Shown here piece by piece: positions 27,119-34,480 of a DNA stretch of 64,000 bases; positions within the stretch are counted from its first letter, which is position 1; each line of letters begins with the position of its first letter. The stretch comes from Aromatoleum petrolei (GTDB lineage: Bacteria; Pseudomonadota; Gammaproteobacteria; Burkholderiales; Rhodocyclaceae), in NCBI RefSeq assembly GCF_017894385.1, contig NZ_CP059560.1, positions 2,914,001-2,978,000 on the forward strand, given 5' to 3'. The notes beneath the pieces were generated by a model. The model was not told the origin of the DNA. It saw only the letters and a program-made list of their open reading frames with translations, and searched no databases. A program made the translations under genes and the position numbers.

Positions 27119-27505
27119 ATGGATATCCCGCACAAATCACACGCCGGCTTCACCCTGATCGAGCTGCTGGTCGTGCTGTCGATCATCGCGACCCTGCTGG
27201 CGATCGCCGCACCGCGCTACTTCGGCAGCCTGGAAAAATCAGAGGACACCGCGCTGCGCCAGACCCTTGCGGTGATGCGCGACGCGCTCGACCACTACTA
27301 CGGTGATACCGGAGCCTATCCCGACTCGCTGCAGGCCCTTGCCGACAAGCGCTACCTGCGCAGCGTCCCCGTCGACCCCATCACGCAGCGCAACGACAGC
27401 TGGGTGATCGTGCCGCCGCCGGACGGTGTCGGCGGCGCGGTGGGTGATGTACGCAGCGGCGCCGAGGGCAACGCGCGCGACGGGACGCCCTACGTGGAGT
27501 GGTAG
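27119..27505 (+). CDS. Type II secretion-type pseudopilin (second, GspG-like)
   Basis: A 128-residue pseudopilin: leader MDIPHKSHAG, cleavage at G10/F11, Glu at +5 (E15), helix TLIELLVVLSIIATLLAIAA. The globular part contains YYGDTGAYPDSLQALADKRY, LRSVPVDPITQRNDSW and ends DGTPYVEW. GAGG lies 6 bp before the ATG at 27119; a GTG at 27104 overlapping the previous stop is less likely. It pairs with the pseudopilin upstream and a third, broken one downstream. Confidence 0.87.
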   Translation: MDIPHKSHAGFTLIELLVVLSIIATLLAIAAPRYFGSLEKSEDTALRQTLAVMRDALDHYYGDTGAYPDSLQALADKRYLRSVPVDPITQRNDSWVIVPPPDGVGGAVGDVRSGAEGNARDGTPYVEW

Positions 27506-27507
27506 CC

Positions 27508-27606
27508 GTGGCGTCGCGGGCCAGCGAGCGCGGCTTCACCTGCATTGGCGCGCAGGTCGGCGCGAACGCCGCGCCCGCCGTGTCGCCCTTCCAGCTTACG
27601 CGCTGA
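27508..27606 (+). pseudogene. Third pseudopilin, N-terminal fragment
   Basis: A GTG two bases after the previous stop opens a 32-codon frame reading VASRASERGFTCIGAQVG. It has the leader of a prepilin-type protein (basic leader, G9/F10 processing site) but no hydrophobic helix after it. The sequence runs into unrelated residues and a stop at 27604. The start of a third pseudopilin gene therefore survives, and the rest has been deleted. Confidence 0.55.
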
Positions 27607-27623
27607 GCGTGGGCCGGGCCCAA

Positions 27624-27652
27624 AAGCAAAAAGCCCGGCAATGCCGGGCTTC
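27624..27652 (-). terminator. Rho-independent terminator after the cold-shock gene
   Basis: On the minus strand AGCCCGGC...GCCGGGCT forms an 8-bp stem followed by TTTTTGCTTTT, 27-55 bp past the stop of the cold-shock gene. Confidence 0.9.
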
Positions 27653-27678
27653 TTCATTTCGGATCCTGCCGAGGCGGA

Positions 27679-27882
27679 TCAGAGCGGGCGGATGTTGCCG
27701 GCCTGCTTGCCCTTCGGACCCGAGGTCTCGTCGTATTGCACCTTCTGGCCTTCGGCCAGGCTGCGGAAACCGTTGCCCTGGATCGCGGAGAAGTGTGCGA
27801 AGAGGTCCTCGCCGCCGTTGTCCGGGGTGATGAAGCCGTAGCCTTTGGCGTCGTTGAACCACTTGACGGTACCAGTTGCCAT
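27679..27882 (-). CDS. Cold-shock protein, CspA family
   Basis: A 67-residue single cold-shock domain. RNP1 is KGYGFIT and RNP2 is DLFAHFSAI, with the usual opening [11 protein letters not shown] and a [10 protein letters not shown] finish. It binds single-stranded RNA/DNA and acts as an RNA chaperone. Start chosen at 27882; the frame runs up to 27939 only by extending into the leader. The 295 bp upstream, shared with the divergent nfeD gene, is non-coding and probably includes the long leader common in such genes. Confidence 0.95.
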   Translation of the reverse strand: MATGTVKWFNDAKGYGFITPDNGGEDLFAHFSAIQGNGFRSLAEGQKVQYDETSGPKGKQAGNIRPL

Positions 27883-28177
27883 TTCTGAATTTCCCAAATC
27901 AAAGTTTAAATAAGGGGCGTTTGCCCAGAGTTGCGACAATCGCTATCGGGGGGATGACGAACTGAGTACCAGAGGACTTCGAGTACGAAACGCCACGCGA
28001 TGACTGATGCGCGCAAGCAGTCTGGTGAAAAACGGCGGTGCGGTCAACTACTCCGCGTGCCCCTGCGCACTTCCCTGTTCCGATCGTGTGAATTCGGTCG
28101 CAGCCGCGTGCGTGCGGACCGGCGGGGGGCGCACACGTTGATGCCATCCCGCTACAATCGCCGTCGAGGAGGATGCT

Positions 28178-28621
28178 ATGACTATCGAATGGTGGCACTG
28201 GACCGTAATCGGCATCGCCCTGATCCTCGCCGAGCTGGCGCTGCCGTCCTTTTTTCTGATCTGGTTCGGCATCGCCGGCCTGGCGATGGCGCTCGTGCTC
28301 CTCGTCGCGCCGGCGCTGTCGCTCACCGCCCAGCTCGCGACCTGGACAGCCCTGTCGCTGGTCATGGTCGTGCTGTGGTTCCGCGTGTTCAAGCCCAGCT
28401 TTCACAAGACCCGCATCGGCACCTCCGCGGGCGAGGTCATCGGTGAAGTCGGCCTGCTCGTCGGCGCGGTCGCACCGTTCCAGCGTGGCAAGGTGCGCTT
28501 CCAGCGCCCGTTGCTGGGTGCCGAGGAGTGGGTGTGCCTCGCCGAAGATCCGATTCCCGCTGGCGAGCGCGTGCGCGTCGTCGCGGTCGAGGGCAGTTTC
28601 CTGAAAGTCGTCAAAGCCTGA
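28178..28621 (+). CDS. NfeD family membrane protein
   Basis: A 147-residue protein with two to three N-terminal membrane helices (about 6-25, 27-45, 50-70) and a C-terminal OB-fold domain (about 85-147: IGEVGLLVGAV, GKVRFQRPLLGAEEW, GERVRVVAVEGSFLKV). This is the short NfeD form without the ClpP-class protease domain. It is 9 bp upstream of the SPFH gene. NfeD and SPFH proteins are encoded together in most bacteria and assemble in membrane microdomains. Confidence 0.9.
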   Translation: MTIEWWHWTVIGIALILAELALPSFFLIWFGIAGLAMALVLLVAPALSLTAQLATWTALSLVMVVLWFRVFKPSFHKTRIGTSAGEVIGEVGLLVGAVAPFQRGKVRFQRPLLGAEEWVCLAEDPIPAGERVRVVAVEGSFLKVVKA

Positions 28622-28630
28622 GGAGATTTC

Positions 28631-29494
28631 ATGAGCGGTAGTCTTGTATTCGTCGTCGCCCTACTCATCTTCGTCGTCGTCACGCTCGCCAAGGGCGTGC
28701 GCATCCTGCCGCAGGGCGAGGAGTGGATCGTCGAGCGCCTGGGCAAGTACCACAGCACCCTCAAACCCGGCCTCAACATCATCATTCCCTACCTCGACAA
28801 TGTCGCCTACAAGCTCGTCACCAAGGACATCATCCTCGACGTGCAGGAGCAGGAGGTCATCACGCGCGACAACGCCGTGATCGTCACCAACGCCATCGCC
28901 TTCATCAAGGTCACCGATCCGGTGAAGGCGGTGTACGGCGTCACCGACTTCGCCGAGGCGATCCGCAACCTGATCATGACCACGCTGCGCTCCATCGTCG
29001 GCGAGATGGAACTCGACGAGGCGCTGTCGTCACGCGACAAGATCAAGGCGCGCCTGAGGGAGAGCATTGCCGACGAGGCGGTCGACTGGGGCCTCACCGT
29101 GAAGTCGGTGGAGATCCAGGACATCAAGCCGTCCGAATCGATGCAGCGCGCGATGGAGATGCAAGCCGCTGCGGAGCGCGAACGGAAGGCGGCGGTGACC
29201 AAGGCCGAAGGTGAGAAGCAGGCCGCGATCCTGGAGGCCGAAGCCCGCCTCGAATCCGCCAAGCGCGACGCCAATGCCCAGGTGATGCTCGCCGAAGCCT
29301 CCGCCGAGGCCATCCGCCGCGTTGCCACCGCCATCGGCGACCAGCCGGGGCCGATGATGTACATGCTCGGTGAGAAGTACATCGCCTCGATGGAGCGCAT
29401 GGGCTCTTCCCAGAGTGCCAAGCTCGTCGTGCTGCCGGCCGACCTGCAGGAGACGATCAAGGGCTTGCTCGCGCGCGGCAAGGTGGCGGTCTGA
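28631..29494 (+). CDS. SPFH/band-7 (stomatin-like) membrane protein, QmcA type
   Basis: A 287-residue protein. One N-terminal membrane helix (5-22) is followed by an SPFH domain (ILPQGEEWIVERLGKYHSTL to about residue 190) and an Ala/Glu-rich coiled coil (about 175-235: ERERKAAVTKAEGEKQAAI). A C-terminal segment (MYMLGEKYIASM) ends it. Length and order fit the QmcA/stomatin group. It probably forms an oligomeric cage on the inner membrane and controls FtsH-type proteolysis or lipid domains. AGGAG precedes the ATG. Confidence 0.92.
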   Translation: MSGSLVFVVALLIFVVVTLAKGVRILPQGEEWIVERLGKYHSTLKPGLNIIIPYLDNVAYKLVTKDIILDVQEQEVITRDNAVIVTNAIAFIKVTDPVKAVYGVTDFAEAIRNLIMTTLRSIVGEMELDEALSSRDKIKARLRESIADEAVDWGLTVKSVEIQDIKPSESMQRAMEMQAAAERERKAAVTKAEGEKQAAILEAEARLESAKRDANAQVMLAEASAEAIRRVATAIGDQPGPMMYMLGEKYIASMERMGSSQSAKLVVLPADLQETIKGLLARGKVAV

Positions 29495-29506
29495 GGCCCG
29501 ACGGCT

Positions 29507-30382
29507 TCAGCGCACCGTGATCCGCTCCCGCCCCAGCCCGCTCGCCGTCAGCCACTCCAGCACCGAATCCGCCGTCACCGTGTCGATGCGGTCGGTGAAG
29601 CGGCGGGCGTTGGGGTGGTCGTCGAAGGCGATGTTTGCGCTGCCCACTCGTGCGCCGAGGCGCCGCAGCGGATCGATGCGCAGCGTGGTCGGCCGGTAGC
29701 CGCGCAGGCGCAGCCAGGCCTGCGCGCGGTCGCGGTCGGTCGCGGCGGGTTCGAGCACGTGGGCGAGGGTTTCGATCGCCCACTGGTTGCTCTGCTGGTA
29801 GCGTGTCGCCCACGGGTAGGCGAGCATGTTGTAGCGCGGCTCGTGCAGGTCGGCGACGACGAAGTTGTCGCGCAGGCGGTTCGCGAGCACCGCGCCGCTC
29901 ACCGTCTCGAAGGGCACGATCGCGGCCTCGTAGTCATGCAGCTCCTCGCCGAAAAATTCCGCTAGCCCGTGGCGGAACACGCTCGCGCGGTCGCTGCCGC
30001 AGTGGTTGAGCTTGTGCACGACGCGCCAGATGCCGCGGCCGTCGGCCGTCTGCCCGTCGCGGTAGGCGAGCGCGAGGTGCGAGTAGCGCAGGCGCCATTC
30101 GCGCAGATCCTGGCCGGCGCGGGCGACGACCGCTGCGCGCGCGCCGCTGCGATCGAGCGCCTCGGCGGTGTGCGCGGCGAGTTCGAGGCTGCGGACGAAC
30201 TCGTCGGTGGTCAGACGGCGTTCGGTGCAGGGGCGGCCGGCGAGCGCATCGCCGCTTGCGAAGGGCGTGGCGAGCAGGCTCACGGCCAGCAGTACCGCCG
30301 CGAGACGTGCGAACAGGCGAGGTGGTGCCGCGGCCCGTCCAGCCCGGCCCGAATTTCGCGGCAGATCGGTGCACGTCCTCAT
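29507..30382 (-). CDS. DUF2145 family exported protein
   Basis: A 291-residue protein with a signal peptide (LLAVSLLATPFASGDALA, about residues 31-48). Family landmarks are VVARAGQDLREWRLRYSHLA, VHKLNHCGSDRASVFRHGL, PRYNMLAYPWATRYQQSNQW and FDDHPNARRF. The conserved His, Cys and Asp-His residues suggest an enzyme resembling a papain/NlpC-like fold, but no activity is known. Start at 30382 has AGAGGA 8 bp upstream and overlaps the stop of the preceding gene (ATGA). It converges on the SPFH gene. Confidence 0.85.
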   Translation of the reverse strand: MRTCTDLPRNSGRAGRAAAPPRLFARLAAVLLAVSLLATPFASGDALAGRPCTERRLTTDEFVRSLELAAHTAEALDRSGARAAVVARAGQDLREWRLRYSHLALAYRDGQTADGRGIWRVVHKLNHCGSDRASVFRHGLAEFFGEELHDYEAAIVPFETVSGAVLANRLRDNFVVADLHEPRYNMLAYPWATRYQQSNQWAIETLAHVLEPAATDRDRAQAWLRLRGYRPTTLRIDPLRRLGARVGSANIAFDDHPNARRFTDRIDTVTADSVLEWLTASGLGRERITVR

Positions 30383-30816
30383 GGCGTGATCCTCTCGCTG
30401 TACAGCAGCGCCTGCCCGATCGCGTTCGGCACGAAGCACAGCGCGGTGCCGGCCGCGGACAGGATCCAGCCGGCCGACAGCGCCGTGACGGTGAGGGTGG
30501 TGCCGATCGTGATTGCGGAGGCCTCGATGCCTGCGGCGCTGATCTCGAGGCTCACGCGAGCGCCATCGGACGCGCGCTCGAGGATCCAGACCGTGCCGTG
30601 CACGGATATGTCGACCGCCGCGACCGTGAGCACTGCGCCGGCGGACAGGATCATCACCGGTGCGGCGACGACCGAGGCGAGGGGCAGCGCGAGCGAGAGC
30701 GCGGAGGCGGCGCTGGCGTCGGACGGTCCGGCATGCGCGCGGGTGGTGCGTCCAGCGAAGGCGAGGGGGGCGGTAATGAGCAGCGCGAGGGCATTGCGGC
30801 GGGAAAGGATAGTCAT
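30379..30816 (-). CDS. Exported hydrophobic hypothetical protein
   Basis: A 145-residue protein starting MTILSRRNALALLITAPLAF. The twin Arg before a hydrophobic stretch is Tat-like, with a likely cleavage near AHAG (about 29). The rest is rich in Ala, Ser, Val and Ile with two or three hydrophobic stretches (ALPLASVVAAPVMILSAGAV, TIGTTLTVTALSAGWILSAA). No family recognised. It is translationally coupled to the DUF2145 gene, so the two products probably work together, perhaps as membrane anchor and partner. Confidence 0.7.
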   Translation of the reverse strand: MTILSRRNALALLITAPLAFAGRTTRAHAGPSDASAASALSLALPLASVVAAPVMILSAGAVLTVAAVDISVHGTVWILERASDGARVSLEISAAGIEASAITIGTTLTVTALSAGWILSAAGTALCFVPNAIGQALLYSERITP

Positions 30817-30843
30817 GAACGTCTCCGTCGGGGCGGTGGTCGG

Positions 30844-31293
30844 TCAGCGGGCAGGCGGCTCGTGATGGGCGCCGGCGTGCAGGGCCGTTTCGGCGCGCTC
30901 GGCCTCCCAGGCGTCGCGCAGGGTCTTCGCGAGCGTCAGCGCGCTGGAGATCAGGTACAGCCAGCTCACGCCGAGATAGGCCTTCCAGGTCGGGTGGATC
31001 TCCATGCGCCACAGCCCCCACCCGGTGAGACCCATCGCCAGCGCGAAACCACCCCACACGACGAGGCGCCACAAGGGGGAGTCGTCGCCGCGCGCCTCGC
31101 CGTCGCGCACGAACTTCGCGAGAACGAAGGCGCTGGTGAGGCAGAAGGCGTATCCCATGACCATGAAGGCGCGGTCGAGGGCAATCGCAGGCAGGGCGGC
31201 CAGGCCGCCGGCGCACAACAGGCCGGCGAGGACGAAGGAAATCCAGACTTGCGCGCGCCAGGCGCGGGTGTCGCGGCGGATGAGGGCTTGCAT
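30844..31293 (-). CDS. YiaA/YiaB-type inner membrane protein
   Basis: A 149-residue membrane protein with four helices in two pairs (about 16-35, 42-60, 77-95, 104-122), the arrangement of the YiaAB two-helix repeat. AFMVMGYAFCLTSAFVLAKFVRD and the later WKAYLGVSWLYLISSALTLAK are the typical pair. The function of the family is unknown. It heads a three-gene minus-strand operon with the unknown protein and DUF2145, divergent from an XRE regulator. Confidence 0.78.
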   Translation of the reverse strand: MQALIRRDTRAWRAQVWISFVLAGLLCAGGLAALPAIALDRAFMVMGYAFCLTSAFVLAKFVRDGEARGDDSPLWRLVVWGGFALAMGLTGWGLWRMEIHPTWKAYLGVSWLYLISSALTLAKTLRDAWEAERAETALHAGAHHEPPAR

Positions 31294-31387
31294 GGAGTGC
31301 TCCTTGGTTGGCAGGCGAGCCCATCATTCGCCGGCCCCGGTAGCGGTACAAGTTGGTCGTGCGAAGTGTGTCTGGCGTGTTCTTTGG

Positions 31388-31404
31388 GTATCGCCATGCG
31401 ATAC
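31388..31404. promoter_or_regulatory. Perfect operator-like palindrome between yiaA-like and XRE genes
   Basis: GTATCGC-CAT-GCGATAC is a perfect 7-bp inverted repeat in the 183-bp divergent intergenic region. It lies 95 bp from the YiaA-like start and 73 bp from the XRE start. It is the best candidate binding site for the XRE regulator. Confidence 0.5.
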
Positions 31405-31476
31405 TTCATGACATTCGCTCGCTCCGAGAACACCATGCGGATAATCTGGCGCCACTTCCCGGACGGAACCCCGACC

Positions 31477-32244
31477 ATGAGCACCACCGCCGACCTCGTC
31501 GCCACGCTGAAGAGCGAGCTGAAAGCCGCGGGCCTCACCTATGCCGCGCTGGCCGAGCGCCTGGGCATGGCCGAATCCAGCGTCAAGCGCATGTTCTCGG
31601 CCAGTGGCGACATGCCGCTGTCGCGCATCGACGCGATCTGCCGCGCGCTCAACCTCGACTTCGCCGACCTCGCGCGCCGCGTCGCGGAGAAGGAGCCGCT
31701 GCTCGAGGAGCTGTCGCTCGCGCAGGAGACGGCGGTCGTGAGCGATCGCCGGTTGCTGCTGGTGGCGATCTGCTGCCTCAGCCACTGGAGCGCGGAGCAG
31801 ATCGTGGCGACCTACCAGATGAGCGAGGCCGAGGTCGTGAAGCAGCTCACGCACCTCGACCGGCTCGGCATCATCGACTTGCGCCCGGGCAACCGCTACC
31901 ACCTCAAGGTCGCCAAGGGCTTCCGCTGGCGCCCGCACGGGCCGGTGATGCAGTACTTCCGCGGCGAGGTCATCGACGACTACTTCGCCGGCGGCTTCGA
32001 CGGCGAATCCGAGATGCTGATGGTCGTGCATGGCCAGATCGGGCGCGGCCTCGCGCACTCTTTCCGCGAGCGCCTCGCACGCGTCGGTCAGGACTTCGCG
32101 CAGCAGCACATCGCCGACCAGAAGCTCGCGCCCGCCGACCGCCGCCCCTACACCCTCGTCATCGGCATGCGCTCCTGGCTGATGGCGGCATTCCGCGACC
32201 TGAAACGCCCGGACATCGCTTGGCCCGATGCACCGGGACGTTGA
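31477..32244 (+). CDS. XRE-type helix-turn-helix transcriptional regulator
   Basis: A 255-residue protein. The N-terminal Cro/CI-type HTH (about 8-62) is LTYAALAERLGMAESSVKRM followed by DMPLSRIDAICRALNLDF. A C-terminal domain of about 170 residues contains a second winged-helix-like stretch (AEQIVATYQMSEAEVVKQLT, then LGIIDLRPGNRYHLKVAKG) and ends WPDAPGR. The C-terminal part is probably a sensor or dimer domain. Start chosen at MSTTADL (31477); ATG codons at 31399 and 31435 are possible. It is transcribed away from the YiaA operon and 38 bp before aas. Confidence 0.85.
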   Translation: MSTTADLVATLKSELKAAGLTYAALAERLGMAESSVKRMFSASGDMPLSRIDAICRALNLDFADLARRVAEKEPLLEELSLAQETAVVSDRRLLLVAICCLSHWSAEQIVATYQMSEAEVVKQLTHLDRLGIIDLRPGNRYHLKVAKGFRWRPHGPVMQYFRGEVIDDYFAGGFDGESEMLMVVHGQIGRGLAHSFRERLARVGQDFAQQHIADQKLAPADRRPYTLVIGMRSWLMAAFRDLKRPDIAWPDAPGR

Positions 32245-32282
32245 CGCATCCCTTTGAACCTTTCCGACGACGAGATCCGACC

Positions 32283-34436
32283 ATGCTCCGATCGCTCCTC
32301 AAACCCCTGCTGCGCGCCCTCGCGAGCCTGCTGTTCCGCGTGCGCGTGAAGGGCTCCGCGCCGGTCGACGCGGCGCGCCTGCTGGTGATCGCGAACCACG
32401 AGTCCTTCCTGGACGGCCTGCTGCTGGGCCTCTTCCTGCCGCTCGATCCGGTCTTCGTGGTGCATACCACGGTCGCGAAGAAGCGCTGGTTCCGGCTGAT
32501 GCTGTCGCTGGTGGATTACCTCGCGGTCGATCCGACCAGCCCGATGGCGATGAAGAAGGTCGTGCGCCTGCTCGAATCGGGCCGACCGGTCGTGATCTTC
32601 CCCGAGGGACGCATCACCACCACCGGCAGCCTGATGAAAACCTACGACGGTCCGGCCTTCGTCGCCGCGCGCACCGGCGCGACCATCCTGCCGGTGAAGA
32701 TCGACGGCGCCGCGCGCACCTACTTCTCGCGCATGGGCGGACGTTTCCCGCGCCGGCTGTTCCCGCAGCTCACGTTGAGCATCCATCCGGTCACGCGCAT
32801 CGACGTGCCCGTTGCGCCGACCGCGCGCGAGCGCCGCCGCAAGGCCGGCGAGGCGATGCGCCGCATCATGCAGGAGATGATCTTCGCCAGCCGCCCGCAG
32901 CAGACCCTGTTCGAGGCGCTGCTCGACGCGGCGAGCATTCACGGCCGCTCGCGCCGCCTGGTCGAGGACCTGAAGCAGGAGGAGTATTCCTACGGCGACC
33001 TGATCAAGATGGCGCTCGCGCTGGGCCGCATCGTCGCCCGGGAGTCGGGCCGGGACGAGCACGTCGGCATCCTGCTGCCGAACCTCGCGCCGACGCTGGG
33101 CCTCGTCTTTGGCCTGACCGCCTTCCGCCGCATCCCCGCGATGCTGAATTACACGGCCGGCGCCGACGGCATGCAGGCCGCGTGCACGGCCGCGGGGATC
33201 CGCACCATCCTCACCTCGCGCGCCTTCGTCGAGCAGGCCAAGCTCGGCGACAAGCTCGCGGCGCTCGTGGTGGTGTGCCCGGACGTACGCGTGGTCTATC
33301 TCGAAGACCTGCGCGCGCAGATGGGCCTGGTCGACAAGCTGTGGCTCATGCTGTGGGCGCTGCGCTTCCCGCGCGCCGCGACGCACATCGGATCGCCCGA
33401 GGATACGGCGGTGGTGCTGTTCACCTCCGGTTCCGAGGGCAAGCCCAAGGGTGCCGTGCTGTCGCACCGCGCCTTGCTCGCGAACATTGCGCAGATCCGC
33501 GCGGTGGTTGATTTCTCGGTCGACGACAAGATCCTCAACGCGCTGCCGCTGTTCCACTCCTTCGGGCTGACTGCGGGCGGGCTGCTGCCGGTGCTCTCCG
33601 GCGCGAACGTCTTCCTTTACCCCAGCCCGCTGCACTACCGCGTGATCCCCGAGCTCGCCTACGACCGCGGCTGCAGCGTGCTGCTGGGCACCAGCACCTT
33701 CCTCGCGAACTACGCGCGCTTCGCCCACCCCTACGATTTCTACCGCCTGCGCTACGTCATCGCCGGCGCCGAGAAGCTCGCCGAGCCAGTGCGGCAGCTG
33801 TGGTTCGAGCGCTTCGGCATCCGCATCTTCGAAGGCTACGGCGCGACCGAGACCGCGCCGGTGATGGCGGTGAACACGCCGATGGCCTACCGCACGGGCA
33901 CCGTCGGCCAGTTCCTGCCGGGACTGCAGGCGCGGGTCGTGCCGGTGCCGGGCATCGCCCAGGGGGGCATGCTGCACGTGTCCGGTCCCAACCTGATGAG
34001 CGGCTACCTCAAGGTCGACCAGCCGGGCGTGTTGCAGCCCTCCGCGTCGGAAGCGGGCGAGGGTTGGTACGAGACCGGCGACGTGGTCGACATCGACGAG
34101 GACGGCTTCGTGCGCATCGTCGGGCGCGTCAAGCGCTTCGCCAAGATCGCTGGCGAGATGGTGAGCCTCGAGGCAGTCGAAAAGCTCGCCGCAGCCACCG
34201 TCCCGGCGGCCCTGCACGCGGCCTCGACGCAGGCCGACGCGGCGAAGGGCGAGGCGCTGGTGCTCTTCACGAGCGACCGCGGCCTCACGCGCGAGCGCCT
34301 CCTCGCCGCGGCGCGCGAATCCGGCCTGCCCGAGCTCGCGGTGCCGCGCAAGATTGTGCCCGTGGAGGCACTGCCGCTGCTGGGTTCCGGCAAGATCGAC
34401 TACGTCACGCTGAAGCACTGGGCGCAGGCCGCCTGA
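32283..34436 (+). CDS. aas: Bifunctional acyltransferase / acyl-ACP synthetase (Aas)
   Basis: A 717-residue protein, close to E. coli Aas (719). The N-terminal PlsC-type acyltransferase domain (1-210) has the catalytic H-X4-D in NHESFLDG and the FPEGRITTTG block. The C-terminal AMP-binding domain (about 230-717) has P-loop FTSGSEGKPKGAVLSH, GYGATETAPV and the hinge ETGDVVDIDEDGFVRIVGR. It ligates fatty acid to ACP and re-acylates 2-acyl-lysophosphatidylethanolamine at the inner face of the membrane. The LplT-like transporter gene follows at 45 bp. Confidence 0.93.
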   Translation: MLRSLLKPLLRALASLLFRVRVKGSAPVDAARLLVIANHESFLDGLLLGLFLPLDPVFVVHTTVAKKRWFRLMLSLVDYLAVDPTSPMAMKKVVRLLESGRPVVIFPEGRITTTGSLMKTYDGPAFVAARTGATILPVKIDGAARTYFSRMGGRFPRRLFPQLTLSIHPVTRIDVPVAPTARERRRKAGEAMRRIMQEMIFASRPQQTLFEALLDAASIHGRSRRLVEDLKQEEYSYGDLIKMALALGRIVARESGRDEHVGILLPNLAPTLGLVFGLTAFRRIPAMLNYTAGADGMQAACTAAGIRTILTSRAFVEQAKLGDKLAALVVVCPDVRVVYLEDLRAQMGLVDKLWLMLWALRFPRAATHIGSPEDTAVVLFTSGSEGKPKGAVLSHRALLANIAQIRAVVDFSVDDKILNALPLFHSFGLTAGGLLPVLSGANVFLYPSPLHYRVIPELAYDRGCSVLLGTSTFLANYARFAHPYDFYRLRYVIAGAEKLAEPVRQLWFERFGIRIFEGYGATETAPVMAVNTPMAYRTGTVGQFLPGLQARVVPVPGIAQGGMLHVSGPNLMSGYLKVDQPGVLQPSASEAGEGWYETGDVVDIDEDGFVRIVGRVKRFAKIAGEMVSLEAVEKLAAATVPAALHAASTQADAAKGEALVLFTSDRGLTRERLLAAARESGLPELAVPRKIVPVEALPLLGSGKIDYVTLKHWAQAA

Positions 34437-34480
34437 GTCCGACCCCTATACTTGCAGCCAATTTCCGCATCGGATCCGAC

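Noticed and set aside
29507..31351. A 614-codon minus-strand protein covering the DUF2145 region
   Set aside because: Only the last 291 codons have coding character. The upstream part is a shadow of the two genes before it, which are coupled in another frame.
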